A stretch of DNA of 64,000 nt from Flavobacteriaceae bacterium UBA5534 (GCA_002426015.1 DINS01000019.1:107774-171773); one strand, 5' to 3'. Shown: positions 9,848 through 18,753, counted from the stretch's first letter. Made by a program: numbers and translations. Notes: generated from the letters alone by a model not told the origin.

Positions 9848-10417
9848 ATGACCAAATCAGAGTTAAGACAATACTATAAAAAAAGACGGCAAGAATTATC
9901 ACTCCATGATATTGAAGCCCAAAGCATTGCAATTGCTAATCAATTATTGCAACTAGATGTTTGGAACCATTCTTTTTATCATATTTTTTTGAGTATCGTT
10001 GAACACAAAGAAGTCAATACAGATTATATTTTGAATGTCCTTTCTGGAAAGGATAAGAATATTGTTATTTCTAAAAGTGATTTCGAAATTTTAAAAATGA
10101 CTCACTTTTTATTGACAGATAGTACAACTATAAGAAAAAATGATTGGAACATTCCAGAACCTTTAGATGGAATAGAAATAGCTTCTGATAAGATTGATGT
10201 TGTTTTTGTACCACTTTTGGCATTTGACCATCAAGGTCATCGTGTTGGTTATGGTAAAGGATTTTATGATAAATTTTTATCTGAATGTCGATTAGAAACG
10301 ATTAAAATAGGTCTGTCTTTTTTTGAAGCTGAAGAGACCATTGAAGATGTTTTTGAAACAGATGTGAAGTTGGATTATTGTGTGACGCCTTTTAAAATTT
10401 ATGTGTTTTCTAACTGA
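9848..10417 (+). CDS. 5-formyltetrahydrofolate cyclo-ligase
   Basis: This enzyme converts 5-formyl-THF to 5,10-methenyl-THF with ATP, clearing the inactive folate store. The 189-residue protein carries the C-terminal family signature HRVGYGKGFYDKFLSE and the preceding DVVFVPLLAFDHQG, and has an N-terminal KSELRQYYKKRRQEL helix. It is the last gene of the rightward run after the amidohydrolase (13 bp gap). It converges with lspA, the two genes overlapping by 19 nt at their 3' ends. No folate-linked neighbour explains its place. Confidence 0.92.
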   Translation: MTKSELRQYYKKRRQELSLHDIEAQSIAIANQLLQLDVWNHSFYHIFLSIVEHKEVNTDYILNVLSGKDKNIVISKSDFEILKMTHFLLTDSTTIRKNDWNIPEPLDGIEIASDKIDVVFVPLLAFDHQGHRVGYGKGFYDKFLSECRLETIKIGLSFFEAEETIEDVFETDVKLDYCVTPFKIYVFSN

Positions 10418-11061
10418 ACGCCTTCCTCAATAACGTCATCTTTTTTTTGGTGAAATGCCCTCTTGTTAAAGACAATTAACATTCCAATTCCTGTGCTGAT
10501 GGCCATATCAGCGATGTTAAAAACAGGTTCAAAAAACGTAAAATAATCTCCACCCACAAAAGGTATCCATTCTGGCAGAAAGCCTTTCCAGAGTGGAAAA
10601 TGGAGCATATCGACCACTTTACCATGGAATATACTATCATACCCTCCTTCTGGTGGTAAAAAGGTTGCAACTTGGCTATGACTATCATTAAATAACATAC
10701 CATAAAATACCGAATCGATGATGTTGCCCAATGCTCCAGCAAAAATCAAGGCGATGGCAACAATAAGGATGTTTGGTTTTTTATCTCGGATGGAATTTAC
10801 CAACCAATAACTTATAAAACCAACTGCAACTATTCTAAAAAGGGTTAAGAACAGTTTTGCAGTTCGGTCAGAAATAAAAGACACCAAATCACTTATTTTG
10901 GTTCCCCAAGCCATGCCTTCATTTTCTACAAATACAATTTGAAACCAACTGAATACAATGGTTTTGTCATTTAAAGCAAAATGCGTTTTGATGTAGAACT
11001 TACTGATTTGGTCAATCAATAAGATGATAATAATAAGTAGTGTTGCTTTCTTTAAAGACAT
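10399..11061 (-). CDS. lspA: Lipoprotein signal peptidase (signal peptidase II)
   Basis: This integral inner-membrane aspartic protease removes signal peptides from prolipoproteins. The protein has four predicted membrane segments and the two catalytic aspartates, in GNIIDSVFYG and FNIADMAISTG. Bacteroidota versions carry a longer periplasmic loop between the third and fourth segments, as here. I choose the ATG at 11061 (MSLKKATLL, 220 residues). An upstream TTG at 11085 would add eight residues, but it sits inside a perfect TAnnTTTG promoter box (11083-11090) and so would not be transcribed as a start. Its many substrates include the lipoproteins in this window. Confidence 0.95.
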   Translation of the reverse strand: MSLKKATLLIIIILLIDQISKFYIKTHFALNDKTIVFSWFQIVFVENEGMAWGTKISDLVSFISDRTAKLFLTLFRIVAVGFISYWLVNSIRDKKPNILIVAIALIFAGALGNIIDSVFYGMLFNDSHSQVATFLPPEGGYDSIFHGKVVDMLHFPLWKGFLPEWIPFVGGDYFTFFEPVFNIADMAISTGIGMLIVFNKRAFHQKKDDVIEEGVQLENT

Positions 11062-11082
11062 CCCTTTAGACTCAATTTTTGA

Positions 11083-11090
11083 CAAAAATA
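11083..11090 (-). promoter_or_regulatory. -7 box for lspA
   Basis: TATTTTTG on the minus strand matches TAnnTTTG exactly, 21 nt before the chosen lspA ATG. It lies between the DksA-like gene's terminator and lspA, so lspA can be transcribed on its own. Confidence 0.5.
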
Positions 11091-11127
11091 GAATTTAATA
11101 TGTGATTACCTATCAACTTAACAAAAC

Positions 11128-11157
11128 AAAAACGTCCTGCAAAAGCAAGACGTTTTT
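11128..11157 (-). terminator. Intrinsic terminator after the DksA-like gene
   Basis: A 13-bp stem (AAAAACGTC-TGC against its complement, one wobble) has a four-base loop. On the minus strand it is followed by a run of T with one G. It lies 21 nt past the stop of the DksA-like gene and upstream of lspA. Confidence 0.8.
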
Positions 11158-11177
11158 GATTGTAATTTGTATGGTTT

Positions 11178-11564
11178 TTATTGTTGCATATTTTTAGCTT
11201 CGATGCTCAAAGTGGCATGAGGCACTAATTTAAGACGTTCTTTGCCAATCAGTTTACCAGTTACTCTACATACACCGTAGGTTTTGTTCTCAATTCTTAT
11301 TAATGCATTCTTAAGATCGCGAATAAATTTTTCTTGACGGATGGCCAATTGCGAATTTGCTTCTTTACTCATCGTTTCGCTGCCTTCTTCAAATGCCTTA
11401 AATGTAGGTGATGTATCATCAGTTCCATTGTTGAGGTCATTCATATATGCACTTTTGATAAGTTCTAAATCGTGTATAGCTTTGACTATTTTTTCTTGGA
11501 TTAATGCTTTAAATTCTGCTAAATCTTTATCAGAATATCTAATGTTGTTAGTTTCTACTGCCAT
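11178..11564 (-). CDS. TraR/DksA-family protein lacking most zinc cysteines
   Basis: DksA-type proteins enter the RNA polymerase secondary channel and adjust initiation at stringent promoters. The 128-residue protein keeps the helical coiled-coil part (about 15-95) and the family phrase YGVCRVTGKLIGKERLKLVP followed by HATLSIEA. Only one of the four zinc-finger cysteines is left: the second of the first pair is Thr, and both of the second pair are replaced (SIEA). The start is 4 nt from the ileS stop, so ileS and this gene form one unit. This divergent form is, as far as I know, common in the phylum. Confidence 0.85.
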   Translation of the reverse strand: MAVETNNIRYSDKDLAEFKALIQEKIVKAIHDLELIKSAYMNDLNNGTDDTSPTFKAFEEGSETMSKEANSQLAIRQEKFIRDLKNALIRIENKTYGVCRVTGKLIGKERLKLVPHATLSIEAKNMQQ

Positions 11565-11568
11565 AATT

Positions 11569-14500
11569 TTAAAATTTTTGTATAAACAACTTGGTATTTA
11601 CATCATCAAATGCAACTTCTATACCATCATTTAAGTGTTCTAAAATTTCCAACTCTTCGGTTAAGGTTTCGGTTTTAATATACTCTAAATTCTTGTCTAT
11701 TGCGTTAATAATATGTTCATCTTTTTGAAATTGCACTACAATACGATCAGTAAGCTCATAACCCGAATCCTTTCTTAAATTTTGGATGCGGTTTACCAAT
11801 TCTCTTGCAATACCTTCTTTCTTTAATTCGTCGGTAATTGTGACATCTAAAGCGACTGTAAAAGAGCCGTAACTTGCCACTAGCCAGCCTTCAATATCTT
11901 GTGATGTTATCTCTACATCAGAGAGTTCCAATGTAATACTTTTTCCATTAACTTCAACGTCTAAAACGCCGTTTTGCTCGATTTTTTTGATGTTTTCGGC
12001 TGTAAAACCACTAATCACTTGTGCAACAGCTTTCATATCTTGTCCAAAACGTGGTCCAAGCACTTTAAAATTAGGTTTTATTTGCTTTACTAAAATATCA
12101 GAAGCATCTTCCAATACGTCTATTTCCTTTACGTTTACTTCAGACTTTATCAGATCGGCAACTGCTAAAATTTCTTGTTTTTGCTCGTCGCTATCAATTG
12201 GAATCATTATTTTCTGAAGTGGCTGACGTACTTTGATCTTCTCTTTAGCTCTTAACGATAATACTAAAGAAGATATTGTTTGTGCAGCTTCCATCTTGCG
12301 CTCTAAATCTTTATCTACAAAGGACTTATCAAATACAGGGAAATCGGCTAAATGCACACTTTCGAATGTTTCTTTTTTTGTCACTGAATTCAAGTCTAAA
12401 TAGAGCTTATCCATATAGAAAGGCGCAATTGGTGCTCCCAGTTTTGCAATCGTTACCATACATGTGTAGAGCGTTTGGTACGCCGAAATTTTGTCTTGTT
12501 GATAATCGCCTTTCCAGAAGCGTCTTCTACTTAAACGCACATACCAGTTACTCAAATAATCTTGGGTAAAATCAGAGATGGCACGAGCGGCTTTTGTTGG
12601 CTCATATTCTGCATAATATTCGTCCACTTTTTGAATTAGCGTGTGCAATTCAGATAAAATCCAACGATCTATTTCTGGACGTTTCTCCAACGGCATTTCT
12701 GCTTCGGTATAACTGAAATTATCCAAATTGGTATATAATGTGAAGAACGAATAGGTATTGTAAAGTGTTCCGAAGAACTTGCGTTTTACTTCTTCAATAC
12801 CATCGACATCAAACTTTAAATTATCCCAAGGATTTGCATTGGCAATCATATACCAACGTGTTGCATCGGCACCATAGGTTGACAACGTTTCAAATGGATC
12901 TGTGGCATTGCCAAGGCGCTTGGACATTTTTTGTCCATTCTTATCCAACACCAATCCATTAGAAACAACATTTTTATAAGCAACCGAATCAAAAACCATT
13001 GTAGCAATGGCGTGGAGTGTGTAAAACCATCCACGAGTTTGGTCGACACCTTCGGCAATAAAATCTGCTGGATAGGCTTTATGGTCGTCGATTAATTCTT
13101 TGTTTTCAAAAGGATAATGCCATTGTGCATAAGGCATCGAGCCAGAATCGAACCAAACATCAATCAAGTCGGCTTCACGTTTCATTGGTTGTCCTGATGC
13201 CGAAACCAATACGATGTCATCAACGATATTTTTATGCAAATCGATTTTTGCGTAGTTTTCTTCTGAATTGTTTCCAACTTCAAAGCTCTGGAAAATATCG
13301 GCCTTCATCATGCCTGCCTCAACGGCACGTTGCATTTCATCTTTCAGCTCTCCAACCGAACCTATGCAAATTTCCTCTTTGCCATCTTCAGTTCTCCAAA
13401 TTGGCAAGGGAATTCCCCAATAGCGTGAACGAGATAAGTTCCAGTCGTTGGCATTTGCTAACCAGTTTCCAAAACGTCCTGTTCCTGTAGATTTTGGCTT
13501 CCAATTGATGGTGTCGTTCAATTCAAACATTCTGTCTTTGACATCTGTTACCTTGATGAACCAAGAATCTAATGGATAGTAAAGAATCGGTTTGTCAGTT
13601 CGCCAGCAATTTGGATAACTGTGCTTGTATTTTTCAACCTTGAAGGCTTTGTTTTCTTCTTTTAATTTGATAGCAAGCTCCACGTCCACAGAACGTTCTG
13701 GTGCTTCTCCATCATTGTAATATTCATTTTTAACATATTTACCAGCAAACTCACCCATTTCTGGTCTAAATTTTCCTTGTAAATCTACCAAAGGCACTAA
13801 ATTGCCATTCTCATCTTTTACCAACATTGGTGGTATTTCAGGCACAGCTTGTTTTGCAACCAAGGCATCGTCAGCTCCGAAGGTTGGTGCTGTATGCACG
13901 ATTCCTGTACCATCTTCAGTGGTTACGAAATCTCCTGAAATCACTCTAAAGGCGTTTTCTGGGTTATCGTTTGGAAGTGTATAAGGCAATAATTGCTCAT
14001 ACGTAATTCCTACTAAATCTTTTCCTTTGAATTCTTTAACGACGTAGTATGGAATCTTTTTATCTCCAGAGTTATATTCTAATAATTCGGGTTTGGTTTC
14101 AACTCTTGTGAATTTTCCATCAAATTGATTATTCACTAATGGTTTTGCCAACACCACATTGATTGGTTCGAAGGTGTATTGATTATAAGTTTCCACCAAT
14201 ACATAATCAATTTTTGGACCAACAGTTAATGCTGTATTACTTGGCAAGGTCCAAGGTGTGGTCGTCCAAGCCAAAAAGTAAATCGTGCCTTCGTTTTGTA
14301 AAAAGTCTGGAAGCGAACTCTCATTCGCTTTAAACTGCGCCACAACGGTTGTGTCAGTCACATCTTGATAAGTGCCTGGCTGGTTCAGTTCGTGAGAGCT
14401 TAAACCTGTTCCTGCTTTTGGAGAATAGGGCTGGATGGTGTAGCCTTTGTACAATAATTTCTTATCATAAATTTGTTTTAACAACCACCAAACACTCTCC

Positions 14501-14973
14501 ATATACTTTGGTTCATAGGTAATGTATGGGTTGTCCATATCTACCCAATAGCCCATTTTTTGAGTTAGGTCATTCCAAACATCAGTGTAACGCATCACTG
14601 CTTTTCGGCAAGCTGCGTTGTAATCTTCCACCGAAATGGTTTTTCCGATATCTTCTTTAGTGATTCCGAGTTCTTTTTCGACACCAAGTTCGATGGGAAG
14701 TCCGTGCGTATCCCAACCAGCTTTACGTTTTACCTGAAAGCCTTTCATCGTTTTGTAGCGAGGAAAAATATCTTTGATGGCACGCGCCAACACATGGTGT
14801 ACGCCAGGAAGTCCGTTGGCAGAAGGAGGCCCTTCAAAAAACACATAAGGCGTGTTGCCTTCGCGAGTGGTGACACTTTTATCGAAAATGTCATTTTCTC
14901 GCCAATAGTTACCGATTTCGTCGGCTACTTTTGGCAAGTCAAGACCTTTATATTCAGGGAATTTGCTACTCAT
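11569..14973 (-). CDS. ileS: Isoleucyl-tRNA synthetase
   Basis: This class I enzyme charges tRNA-Ile in the cytosol. The 1134-residue protein shows the HIGH-equivalent region GLPGVHHVLARAIKD (residues about 54-68) and the CP1 editing domain, with WTTTPWTLPSNTAL and GTGIVHTAPTFGADD. It also has the DQTRGWFYTLHAI segment, the KMSKS motif as GQKMSKRLGN, and an anticodon-binding region with DFTQDYLSNWYVRLSRRRFW. Length and the long C-terminus place it with the larger, eukaryote-like type 2 enzymes, the group usually resistant to mupirocin. That resistance is inference. It is the first gene of a leftward unit. Confidence 0.97.
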   Translation of the reverse strand: MSSKFPEYKGLDLPKVADEIGNYWRENDIFDKSVTTREGNTPYVFFEGPPSANGLPGVHHVLARAIKDIFPRYKTMKGFQVKRKAGWDTHGLPIELGVEKELGITKEDIGKTISVEDYNAACRKAVMRYTDVWNDLTQKMGYWVDMDNPYITYEPKYMESVWWLLKQIYDKKLLYKGYTIQPYSPKAGTGLSSHELNQPGTYQDVTDTTVVAQFKANESSLPDFLQNEGTIYFLAWTTTPWTLPSNTALTVGPKIDYVLVETYNQYTFEPINVVLAKPLVNNQFDGKFTRVETKPELLEYNSGDKKIPYYVVKEFKGKDLVGITYEQLLPYTLPNDNPENAFRVISGDFVTTEDGTGIVHTAPTFGADDALVAKQAVPEIPPMLVKDENGNLVPLVDLQGKFRPEMGEFAGKYVKNEYYNDGEAPERSVDVELAIKLKEENKAFKVEKYKHSYPNCWRTDKPILYYPLDSWFIKVTDVKDRMFELNDTINWKPKSTGTGRFGNWLANANDWNLSRSRYWGIPLPIWRTEDGKEEICIGSVGELKDEMQRAVEAGMMKADIFQSFEVGNNSEENYAKIDLHKNIVDDIVLVSASGQPMKREADLIDVWFDSGSMPYAQWHYPFENKELIDDHKAYPADFIAEGVDQTRGWFYTLHAIATMVFDSVAYKNVVSNGLVLDKNGQKMSKRLGNATDPFETLSTYGADATRWYMIANANPWDNLKFDVDGIEEVKRKFFGTLYNTYSFFTLYTNLDNFSYTEAEMPLEKRPEIDRWILSELHTLIQKVDEYYAEYEPTKAARAISDFTQDYLSNWYVRLSRRRFWKGDYQQDKISAYQTLYTCMVTIAKLGAPIAPFYMDKLYLDLNSVTKKETFESVHLADFPVFDKSFVDKDLERKMEAAQTISSLVLSLRAKEKIKVRQPLQKIMIPIDSDEQKQEILAVADLIKSEVNVKEIDVLEDASDILVKQIKPNFKVLGPRFGQDMKAVAQVISGFTAENIKKIEQNGVLDVEVNGKSITLELSDVEITSQDIEGWLVASYGSFTVALDVTITDELKKEGIARELVNRIQNLRKDSGYELTDRIVVQFQKDEHIINAIDKNLEYIKTETLTEELEILEHLNDGIEVAFDDVNTKLFIQKF

Positions 14974-15079
14974 TACATCATTATTTCTAATCGAAGTGCG
15001 AAATTAATGATTTTTGATAAAATAGAGCGTGTAATTGGTTAAAAAACCACTATCAAATTTAAAACGTTTGACGTTTGGC

Positions 15080-15544
15080 TTAATGATTTTTTTTGAATGA
15101 TTTTTGAAAGCGTTTGGCTTTGTCTAGAAGTAGTTGTTGTTCATCTAAATTGGTGTTTTCATTTGAAACAATTTTACCACGATGCACATATATTTTTTTA
15201 GTAGGTTTTTGAGACGATTCGGAAACTATTAAATACACATTATTATCCTCAAAATAATAAGTTTCGGTAATGGTTTTATCAGTGGTTTCTACATTCTTTA
15301 TTTTTAAAATCTCGTTAGTTTTTTCGTCATAGAACTCCGAGTATTTGAATGTGCCAATATCCTTGAATCCTTCTTTATCTGTAAGTGCACCTTCTGTTTT
15401 TATTTCCTTTAAGTTTTTATTGGTATCTGTTTTTGCAGCCATTGATTGCGATTCCTTTATGACCATTTCTTTGTTCACAACAGTTTTTGTTCCGCAGGAA
15501 ACTACAAGCAGGCATACGACGATGAGATGGATATAATTTTTCAT
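15080..15544 (-). CDS. Small lipoprotein of unknown function
   Basis: I do not recognise the family. From the ATG at 15544 the protein is 154 residues and begins MKNYIHLIVVCLLVVSCGTK, a lipoprotein signal with lipobox VVSC. The upstream in-frame ATG at 15595 would bury the signal and overlap the aldo/keto reductase gene. The mature part is hydrophilic and contains DKEGFKDIGTFKYSEFYDEKTNEI and a lysine-rich C-terminus (KAKRFQKSFKKNH). It starts 10 nt after the stop of the reductase and may be co-transcribed with it. Confidence 0.7.
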   Translation of the reverse strand: MKNYIHLIVVCLLVVSCGTKTVVNKEMVIKESQSMAAKTDTNKNLKEIKTEGALTDKEGFKDIGTFKYSEFYDEKTNEILKIKNVETTDKTITETYYFEDNNVYLIVSESSQKPTKKIYVHRGKIVSNENTNLDEQQLLLDKAKRFQKSFKKNH

Positions 15545-15554
15545 AAGAGTTATT

Positions 15555-16589
15555 TTATGATGTTGGATTTGGAATTTCTTTATGCACTTTTTCAATGGCT
15601 TCTAAAATTTCTTGACTTAGATTAATATCAATGCTGTCAATATTCTCCTTAAGCTGCCCCATAGTTGTTGCACCAATAATATTACTGGTTAAAAAAGGCC
15701 GTTGTGTAACAAAAGCAAGTGACATTTGAGCTAAAGGCATATTGTTTTTTTCTGCAATCACAAGATAGCGTTTGGTTGCTTCTGTGCATTGAGCACTGCT
15801 ATATCGAGAAAATCTTGGAAATAATTTTAATCGTGCATTGTCAGCTGCAGTACCTTTGATATATTTTCCCGAAAGCACGCCAAACGCCATTGGTGAATAG
15901 GCAAGAAGACCAATTTGCTCTCTTATGGCAATCTCTGCCATGTCGCCTTCAAAAACTCTATTGAGTAATGAGTAAGCATTTTGAACGGTTATCATTCTTG
16001 GTAAATTGTGTGCTTTCGATTCTTCTAGATAACGCATCGTTCCCCATGCTTTTTCATTGGAAATTCCGACGTGTCTTATTTTACCAGACTTGATGATTTC
16101 ATCCAAAGTATGTAAGATTTGATTGAAATTATCTGCCCATCCGTCTTCGACGTGCTTATAATCTCTTACTCCAAATGTATTGGTATGTCGTTCTGGCCAG
16201 TGGAGTTGGTATAAATCGATATAGTCGGTTTTCAGTCGTTTCAAACTTTGATTGACAGCATCTTTTAGCGCATCAGGACTAAACCCATTGGTTCTAATAT
16301 GAGCAGTATAATCGCCAGTTCCAGCAATTTTTGAAGCTAGCACAACCTTGTCTCTATTGCCAGTTTTTTCAAACCAATTGCCAATAATACGTTCGGTTTC
16401 GGCATAGGTTTCTTTGGTTGCAGGGACAGGGTACAGTTCGGCAGTATCAAAAAAGTTGATGCCTCGGTCTAAAGCATAATCCATTTGTTCAAACCCTTCA
16501 GCTTGAGTGTTTTGATTTCCCCAAGTCATCGTTCCTAAACAGAGTTTGCTCACTTTTATATCAGTGTGTGGTAGTTTGGTGTATTTCAA
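15555..16589 (-). CDS. Aldo/keto reductase, Tas-like
   Basis: This is an NADPH-dependent oxidoreductase with a TIM-barrel fold. The 344-residue protein begins MKYTKLPHTDIKVSKLCLG and has the catalytic Asp and Tyr in NFFDTAELYPVP, the Lys in VVLASKIAG, and the His in LYQLHWPERH. The ELYPVP...ERIIGNWF stretch and length resemble E. coli Tas (346 residues), so it is the long, Tas-type branch. The physiological substrate is unknown. It has its own promoter candidate directly behind the terminator of the OmpA-domain gene. Confidence 0.9.
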   Translation of the reverse strand: MKYTKLPHTDIKVSKLCLGTMTWGNQNTQAEGFEQMDYALDRGINFFDTAELYPVPATKETYAETERIIGNWFEKTGNRDKVVLASKIAGTGDYTAHIRTNGFSPDALKDAVNQSLKRLKTDYIDLYQLHWPERHTNTFGVRDYKHVEDGWADNFNQILHTLDEIIKSGKIRHVGISNEKAWGTMRYLEESKAHNLPRMITVQNAYSLLNRVFEGDMAEIAIREQIGLLAYSPMAFGVLSGKYIKGTAADNARLKLFPRFSRYSSAQCTEATKRYLVIAEKNNMPLAQMSLAFVTQRPFLTSNIIGATTMGQLKENIDSIDINLSQEILEAIEKVHKEIPNPTS

Positions 16590-16607
16590 AATGTTTGATT
16601 TATTGGC

Positions 16608-16615
16608 TAAAGATA
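16608..16615 (-). promoter_or_regulatory. Candidate -7 box for the aldo/keto reductase gene
   Basis: TATCTTTA on the minus strand is one base off TAnnTTTG and lies 18 nt before the ATG. It abuts the T-run of the upstream terminator, so the -33 region would fall inside that hairpin. Confidence 0.35.
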
Positions 16616-16619
16616 AAAA

Positions 16620-16650
16620 AACCTTTCAGCGTTTGTCTTACTGAAAGGTT
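16620..16650 (-). terminator. Intrinsic terminator after the OmpA-domain lipoprotein gene
   Basis: A perfect 10-bp stem (AACCTTTCAG / CTGAAAGGTT) has an 11-nt loop and is followed on the minus strand by TTTTTT. It lies about 100 nt past the stop at 16753, with the repeat at 16664-16746 in between. Confidence 0.8.
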
Positions 16651-16663
16651 AAATTAAACCGCC

Positions 16664-16746
16664 TTTGCGAACAAAGTGAAGCAATCTGTTGATTTGATTT
16701 TGTAATTTTTCAAAAGATTGCTTCGTCCTTTCGTCCTCGCTATAAC
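16664..16746. repeat. Inverted pair of the gaagcaatct dispersed repeat
   Basis: Two diverged copies of one repeat face each other: gaagcaatct at 16678-16687 and agattgcttc at 16715-16724, a perfect 10-bp inverted pair with a 27-nt spacer. The outer flanks are TTTGCGAAC... on the left and ...GTCCTCGCTATAAC on the right, matching the cattgcgag-type half of the copies at 45619 and 61758. It lies between the OmpA-domain gene and its terminator. Confidence 0.7.
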
Positions 16747-16752
16747 TTTGTG

Positions 16753-17709
16753 TTAGTCATTCAACAATTTAGAAATCTCATCCAATTTCGGAGTTAAAAT
16801 AACTTCAATTCGTCTGTTTTTGGCTTTACCATCAGCTGTTTCATTACTTGCTATTGGCGCATATTCACCACGACCAGCAGCTGTTAAGTTTTCTGGATTG
16901 ATAGAGGCATTTTCTCTTAAAATTTCCACAATGGCTGTGGCTCTTTTGGTCGATAAATCCCAGTTGCCACTCAACTGTCCAGTTCCTGTATAAGGAACAT
17001 TATCGGTATGCCCTTCAATAAGGACTGCAATATCTGGATTGACAGCCAAAACACTTCCTAATTGTTTGACTGCTTCACGACCATTTTTACCAACAGCCCA
17101 ACTTCCAGATTCGAATAATAATTTATTTTCCATCGATACATAGACTTTGCCATCACGTTGCTCGACCGTTAAACCTTTACCCTCAAAATTGGTAAGTGCT
17201 TTTGAAATGGCATTTTTTAATTTGGTCATGGCTGCATCTTTAGAAGAAATGATATTTTCTAGTTCTGCGATACGTTGTGAACGTGCTTCCATATCTTTTT
17301 TCAATTTTTCAAGACGAGCATTTTCCGCGGCAAGGGCTTGTTCTTTAGCTTCCAATTGTGCCAATAATTCTCTATTCTTTTTAGCATTTTCGGCAATTGC
17401 TGACGAACTGTTTTGCTCTAGTGCTTCGTATGATTTTTGTAAATTATCGAGGTTGGTTTTAGTGGCATCATACTCTTGCTGAAGTTTGTTGCGTTGCGCG
17501 ATAGCTGAATCATAGTTTTTTTGTAATGTCGCCAGCTCATTATGTGCTGTTGCCAAAGATTTAGACAACGAGGCGTTGTCATCAGAAATCTTTCTATTTT
17601 CCTTTTTCAAATCTGCATACTTACTCTCTAAATCGGTATATAGTTTTTTGGAAACACAAGAGGTTGTTAATACTAATGTTAATGCTATTAATGACAATTT
17701 TTTAATCAT
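16753..17709 (-). CDS. OmpA-domain lipoprotein with long coiled coil
   Basis: This is probably an outer-membrane lipoprotein that holds peptidoglycan. The 318-residue protein has a lipoprotein signal (MIKKLSLIALTLVLTTSC), then a coiled coil of about 150 residues (20-175, rich in LEK/LQK heptads). The C-terminal OmpA domain (about 195-318) has IEGHTDNVPYTGTG, the conserved Asp/Arg diaminopimelate site region DLSTKRATAIVEIL, and GRGEYAPIASNETADGKAKN followed by RRIEV. Similar in plan to Pal or YiaD-like anchors. It is a single gene with its own terminator. Confidence 0.9.
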   Translation of the reverse strand: MIKKLSLIALTLVLTTSCVSKKLYTDLESKYADLKKENRKISDDNASLSKSLATAHNELATLQKNYDSAIAQRNKLQQEYDATKTNLDNLQKSYEALEQNSSSAIAENAKKNRELLAQLEAKEQALAAENARLEKLKKDMEARSQRIAELENIISSKDAAMTKLKNAISKALTNFEGKGLTVEQRDGKVYVSMENKLLFESGSWAVGKNGREAVKQLGSVLAVNPDIAVLIEGHTDNVPYTGTGQLSGNWDLSTKRATAIVEILRENASINPENLTAAGRGEYAPIASNETADGKAKNRRIEVILTPKLDEISKLLND

Positions 17710-17781
17710 GGTTTGATGTTGTTAAGTTATTGATTTGTTTATTGTTAATTTGGTTTTTAAAACTCGGCAGCATACTGCTCA

Positions 17782-18546
17782 CTAATCTTCTACTTCTAAT
17801 AAAATAGGACAGTGATCGCTATGCACAGCATCCGACAAGATAACGCTGCGTTTTAGTTTTTCTTGTAAAGGTTTACTGACCATTGCATAATCCAATCGCC
17901 AACCTTTGTTATTGGCTCTGGAATTAGCTCTGTAGCTCCACCATGTATAATTATCAGGTTCTTTGTTGAAGTGCCTGAACGAATCAATAAATCCGTTGTT
18001 GATGAAACCTCCAATCCATTTTCTTTCTACAGGCAGAAATCCAGAAACATTGGAAAGGCCTTTAGGATTGTGGATGTCAATTTCTTCATGGCAAATATTA
18101 TAATCGCCACAGATAATCAAATTTGGAATCTCTTTTTTAAGCCCATTGATATAGTCTTGAAACATGTCCATATAATCAAATTTATGCTGTAAGCGTGCAT
18201 CATTGGTTCCTGAGGGTAGATATAAACTCATCACCGAGAAACCATCAAAATCAGCACGAAGGTTGCGCCCTTCAAAATCCATAGTGGCAATTCCTGTTCC
18301 GTATTCAACGTGGTTTGGTTCTATTTTACTCAATATGGCAACACCACTGTAGCCTTTTTTTTGTGCACTAAACCAATAATTGTATTTATAACCTGCCTCC
18401 TCAAAAACTTCCAAGTCTAATTGCTCTTTCATTGCTTTTATTTCTTGTAAACAAATCACATCTGGATTGGCACTTTTTAACCAACCAATAAAATCTTTAT
18501 TTAATGCTGCTCTGATACCGTTGACGTTGTAGGAGATGATTTTCAT
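17782..18546 (-). CDS. xth: Exodeoxyribonuclease III
   Basis: This is an AP endonuclease and 3' exonuclease of base excision repair. The 254-residue protein has the endonuclease/exonuclease/phosphatase fold with MKIISYNVNGIRAAL and the catalytic Glu in CLQEIKA. Further motifs are the Tyr-containing loop SLYLPSG, GDYNICHEEIDIHNP, and the C-terminal triad SDHCPILLEVE. WRLDYAMVS is the family signature. It is closer to the exoA/ExoIII branch than to DNase I-like lipases. It is divergent from the large outer-membrane gene at 18754. Confidence 0.95.
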   Translation of the reverse strand: MKIISYNVNGIRAALNKDFIGWLKSANPDVICLQEIKAMKEQLDLEVFEEAGYKYNYWFSAQKKGYSGVAILSKIEPNHVEYGTGIATMDFEGRNLRADFDGFSVMSLYLPSGTNDARLQHKFDYMDMFQDYINGLKKEIPNLIICGDYNICHEEIDIHNPKGLSNVSGFLPVERKWIGGFINNGFIDSFRHFNKEPDNYTWWSYRANSRANNKGWRLDYAMVSKPLQEKLKRSVILSDAVHSDHCPILLEVED

Positions 18547-18573
18547 TTTTTTTGTTTTAGAATCAAGATTTGA

Positions 18574-18629
18574 GAACCAAGAACCAAGACAATAAAAGCT
18601 AATTTAAATAATGTCTTGGCTCTTGATTC
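18574..18629. repeat. Imperfect 18-bp inverted repeat between divergent genes
   Basis: The left arm at 18574-18591 (gaaccaagaaccaagaca) pairs with the right arm at 18612-18629 (tgtcttggctcttgattc) at 16 of 18 positions, with a 20-nt loop. The left side is preceded by partial direct repeats (GAATCAAG, GAACCAAG). It sits in the xth/18754 intergenic region, upstream of both genes, so it is not a terminator for either. Confidence 0.6.
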
Positions 18630-18753
18630 TTTTCGCTTTGGTCTTACTTATTAAGAATTTCGGCTAAAATAAATAATACTGTACTTTTATACGATAATTT
18701 TAAAGGCATTTTAACGATAAAATATTTTTAGTCTTTAGAAGTTAATGTATTAG

